Assembly (NCBI GenBank): GCA_964543935.1
Contig: CAZJAK010000102.1
Location: 1 to 6,540, forward strand
DNA length: 6,540 nucleotides
Direction: 5' to 3'
DNA from: JAAYDK01 sp964543935
GTDB lineage: Bacteria > Spirochaetota > Spirochaetia > Sphaerochaetales > Sphaerochaetaceae
Shown here: one piece after another, positions 4,871-6,540 of the stretch
Position numbering within the stretch: the first letter of the stretch is position 1
Layout: every line of letters starts with the position of its first letter
The notes under the pieces: model-generated
Told to the model about the DNA's origin: nothing
What the model saw: the letters and a program-made list of their open reading frames with translations, nothing else
The model's database searches: none
Position numbers and translations under genes: made by a program

Positions 4871-6540
4871 TTACTTCTTGAAGTTCTTCACCAGATAATC
4901 GGTCAGCACTTCGTCCAAGCCCTTTCCGTACATCAGGATGTTGCGGTCGAGCATGGTGTAGCCATCACCGCCGGCAGCCATGAAGTCGTTGGTAGCCAAC
5001 TTGTAGGTTGCTTTCGGATCGACGGCCTTGCCATTGATCAGCACGCGCTTGATACGGCTGCCCGGATCAGCGAAACGAGTGTAGACGATCGTCATGCCGG
5101 CAGTCTGCGGGAATCCGCCATTCTGGGTCGGCAGTTTCGAATAGCCAAACTCGAGAGCATCGTAGATGTCCTGGCCAGTGACTTCAACCAAGGTGACGGT
5201 GTTGTTGAACGGGAGGACCGTGATGATCTCGCCGCGGGTCACATCGCCAACATCAATGGAAGCCCTAATTCCACCACCGTTTGTCAAAGCGACATCGGCG
5301 CCGGTAGCATCCATCATAGCCTGGGCGATCATGGTCCCGAGGTTGGTAGCCTTGGTCCGCACATTGGCACGTTCACCATCGAGCTTGATCGGGGTGTAGG
5401 CCACGACTTGCTCGGTGATCTTGGCGAGGGCTGTCTTCTGCAGATCGATATAGGCCTGCACTTTCGGATCAGCCTTCACTTCCTTGATACCCGCCCACTT
5501 GGCCAACTCGGAGGTTGAAGGATCCTTCACTTCCGAAGCCGGGATGAGGAACGGATACACATTGGTGACCTTCTCGTTCTTGACGTGGAGTTCTACAACT
5601 CCGATGTTCTTCATGTACTCGCCTGCAGAGACGATCCAAGTGTCGCCAACCTTCATGCCTTTCTCGAGCACAGTGTGGCTGTGTCCGTCGACAAACAGGT
5701 CGATTCCCTTGATGTTCTCAGCGATCATCTTACTGGTAATGCCCATAGAACCATCTTCATCGAGACCGAGGTGACCGAGCACGATCACGTAGTCAGCCCG
5801 CTTGCGGACTTCATCGACAAGGGCTTGAGCACCATAGACGACTGCATCACTCATGAACGAGAGGCCTTCGATATTCTTCGGATGGGTTTTCGTAGCGGTA
5901 TCGGGAGTGGAAGCTCCGATGACACCGACTGTGAACCCGTCGAAGTAGTACAACTGGTAGGGCTGGAACACTTGCTTGCCATTGGCATCCAAGATATTGG
6001 CCGCGAGCACTCTCACGCTGGAGTACTTCTCGGCGATCTTGGCTGCTTCAATCAAGCGTTCTTGGCCATAGTTGAAATCATGGTTGCCGGGGGCAACTGC
6101 ATCGTACCCCAGCATGTCGAGCAACACACCGACAGTCTCTCCCTGGAACATGTTGGTCAACGTAGTTCCATGAGTGACGTCTCCAGCGTCAAGCAAGAGG
6201 TTCTTGTTGGTGATTGAACGACCCATGTTCACAAGCGTGGCAAGCTTTGCGTATCCGACTCCATCCCCCTCCTCAATCCGGCCATGGACGTCGTTGGTAT
6301 GGACGATGTAGAGATCGAACTCCTTGTCGCCATCATTCGACTTCACGATGATGTCCGAATCGATTGCAGGTTTGGCAGCAGCGGCAGCAAGTGCAGCAGC
6401 CTTTGCAGCGGCTTCAGCAGCGGCCTTGGCGGCAGCTTCAGCAGCAGCCTTGTCGGCGGCAGCCTTCGCAGCGGCAGCTTCAGCGGCGGCCTTGTCGGCG
6501 GCAGCTTTCTTCGCAGCGGCGGCTTCAGCGGCGGCCTTGT
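4871..6540 (-). CDS. 5'-nucleotidase/metallophosphoesterase, exported, N-terminus beyond window
   Basis: This is a partial gene: the frame has no stop up to the right edge. The GTG at 6346 is an internal Val codon, not the start. Counting from that Val as residue 1, the N-terminal calcineurin-like domain carries the two-metal ligands D19 and H21 (TNDVHG), D56 (DAGD), N88 (GNHD), H192 (GHLG), H222 and H224 (GHSH). The C-terminal 5_nucleotid_C domain (about 310-485) has NGGGIR at 356-361 and NDFMAAGGDGY at 453-463; F455 and D461 match the substrate-binding Phe/Asp of UshA. The Asp of the UshA catalytic His-Asp pair is Asn here (GNHDFN), as in many relatives. Enzymes of this family hydrolyse extracytoplasmic nucleotides or UDP-sugars to release nucleosides and phosphate; the exact substrate cannot be read here. 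An Ala/Lys/Glu repeat precedes the catalytic part, and a signal peptide is expected upstream. A terminator follows the TAA. Confidence 0.93.
   Translation of the reverse strand, partial: KAAAEAAAAKKAAADKAAAEAAAAKAAADKAAAEAAAKAAAEAAAKAAALAAAAAKPAIDSDIIVKSNDGDKEFDLYIVHTNDVHGRIEEGDGVGYAKLATLVNMGRSITNKNLLLDAGDVTHGTTLTNMFQGETVGVLLDMLGYDAVAPGNHDFNYGQERLIEAAKIAEKYSSVRVLAANILDANGKQVFQPYQLYYFDGFTVGVIGASTPDTATKTHPKNIEGLSFMSDAVVYGAQALVDEVRKRADYVIVLGHLGLDEDGSMGITSKMIAENIKGIDLFVDGHSHTVLEKGMKVGDTWIVSAGEYMKNIGVVELHVKNEKVTNVYPFLIPASEVKDPSTSELAKWAGIKEVKADPKVQAYIDLQKTALAKITEQVVAYTPIKLDGERANVRTKATNLGTMIAQAMMDATGADVALTNGGGIRASIDVGDVTRGEIITVLPFNNTVTLVEVTGQDIYDALEFGYSKLPTQNGGFPQTAGMTIVYTRFADPGSRIKRVLINGKAVDPKATYKLATNDFMAAGGDGYTMLDRNILMYGKGLDEVLTDYLVKNFKK
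6371..6540 (-). repeat. Alanine-rich TolA-like repeat linker in the 5'-nucleotidase
   Basis: The coding strand reads as blocks of three to five Ala separated by single Lys, Glu or Asp (AAADK, AAAEAAAAK, AAAEAAAK), ending with KPAIDSD just before the enzyme domain. The underlying DNA repeats with a period of 42-45 bases: TTCAGCGGCGGCCTTGT (+ strand) occurs at 6479-6495 and again at 6524-6540, and a diverged unit starts at 6437. The 15-codon unit differs from the 14-codon unit by one extra Lys codon. Such sequence is known to form long straight helices, as in TolA domain II. The array continues past the window edge. Confidence 0.88.

Noticed and set aside
5585..6217. 210-codon open frame on the + strand
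   Set aside because: It is antisense to the metallophosphatase domain of the 5'-nucleotidase and is a by-product of that gene's codon bias.

Overview
The window fits a bacterial chromosome of moderate GC. A free-living spirochaete of the Sphaerochaeta/Treponema kind is my best guess, but it is only an inference. It rests on a lipoprotein signal ending in Leu-Phe-Thr-Gly-Cys, the kind of relaxed lipobox spirochaetes tolerate, and on a long Ala/Lys/Glu linker in an exported enzyme. No rRNA, tRNA, CRISPR array, insertion sequence or phage gene was seen.

Layout: bases 1-285 are a leader without a convincing gene. Four genes then run on the + strand. They are a tocopherol cyclase-like protein (286-1266), a YfbK-type von Willebrand factor A lipoprotein (1329-3044), a small four-helix membrane protein (3081-3440), and a two-helix membrane protein with two copies of a Cys/His motif (3702-4361). 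The first three lie close together (62 and 36 bp gaps) and could be one transcript. A strong hairpin at 3468-3497 closes that group, and the fourth gene appears to have its own promoter. Bases 4362-4823 hold no recognisable gene. The right end is a - strand 5'-nucleotidase/metallophosphoesterase (4871 to beyond 6540), which ends in a clear intrinsic terminator and converges on the + strand genes. Its true N-terminus lies outside the window, because the frame stays open through an alanine-rich repeat to the edge.

The genes do not form an obvious pathway. Four of the five products are predicted to be membrane-associated or exported, so the region looks like ordinary cell-envelope and nucleotide-salvage functions. 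The least familiar items are the duplicated C-x2-H-x15-C-x6-H protein, the TolA-like repeat linker on the nucleotidase, and the tocopherol cyclase homologue in what is probably a non-photosynthetic bacterium. I found no convincing evidence of a new multi-gene system.
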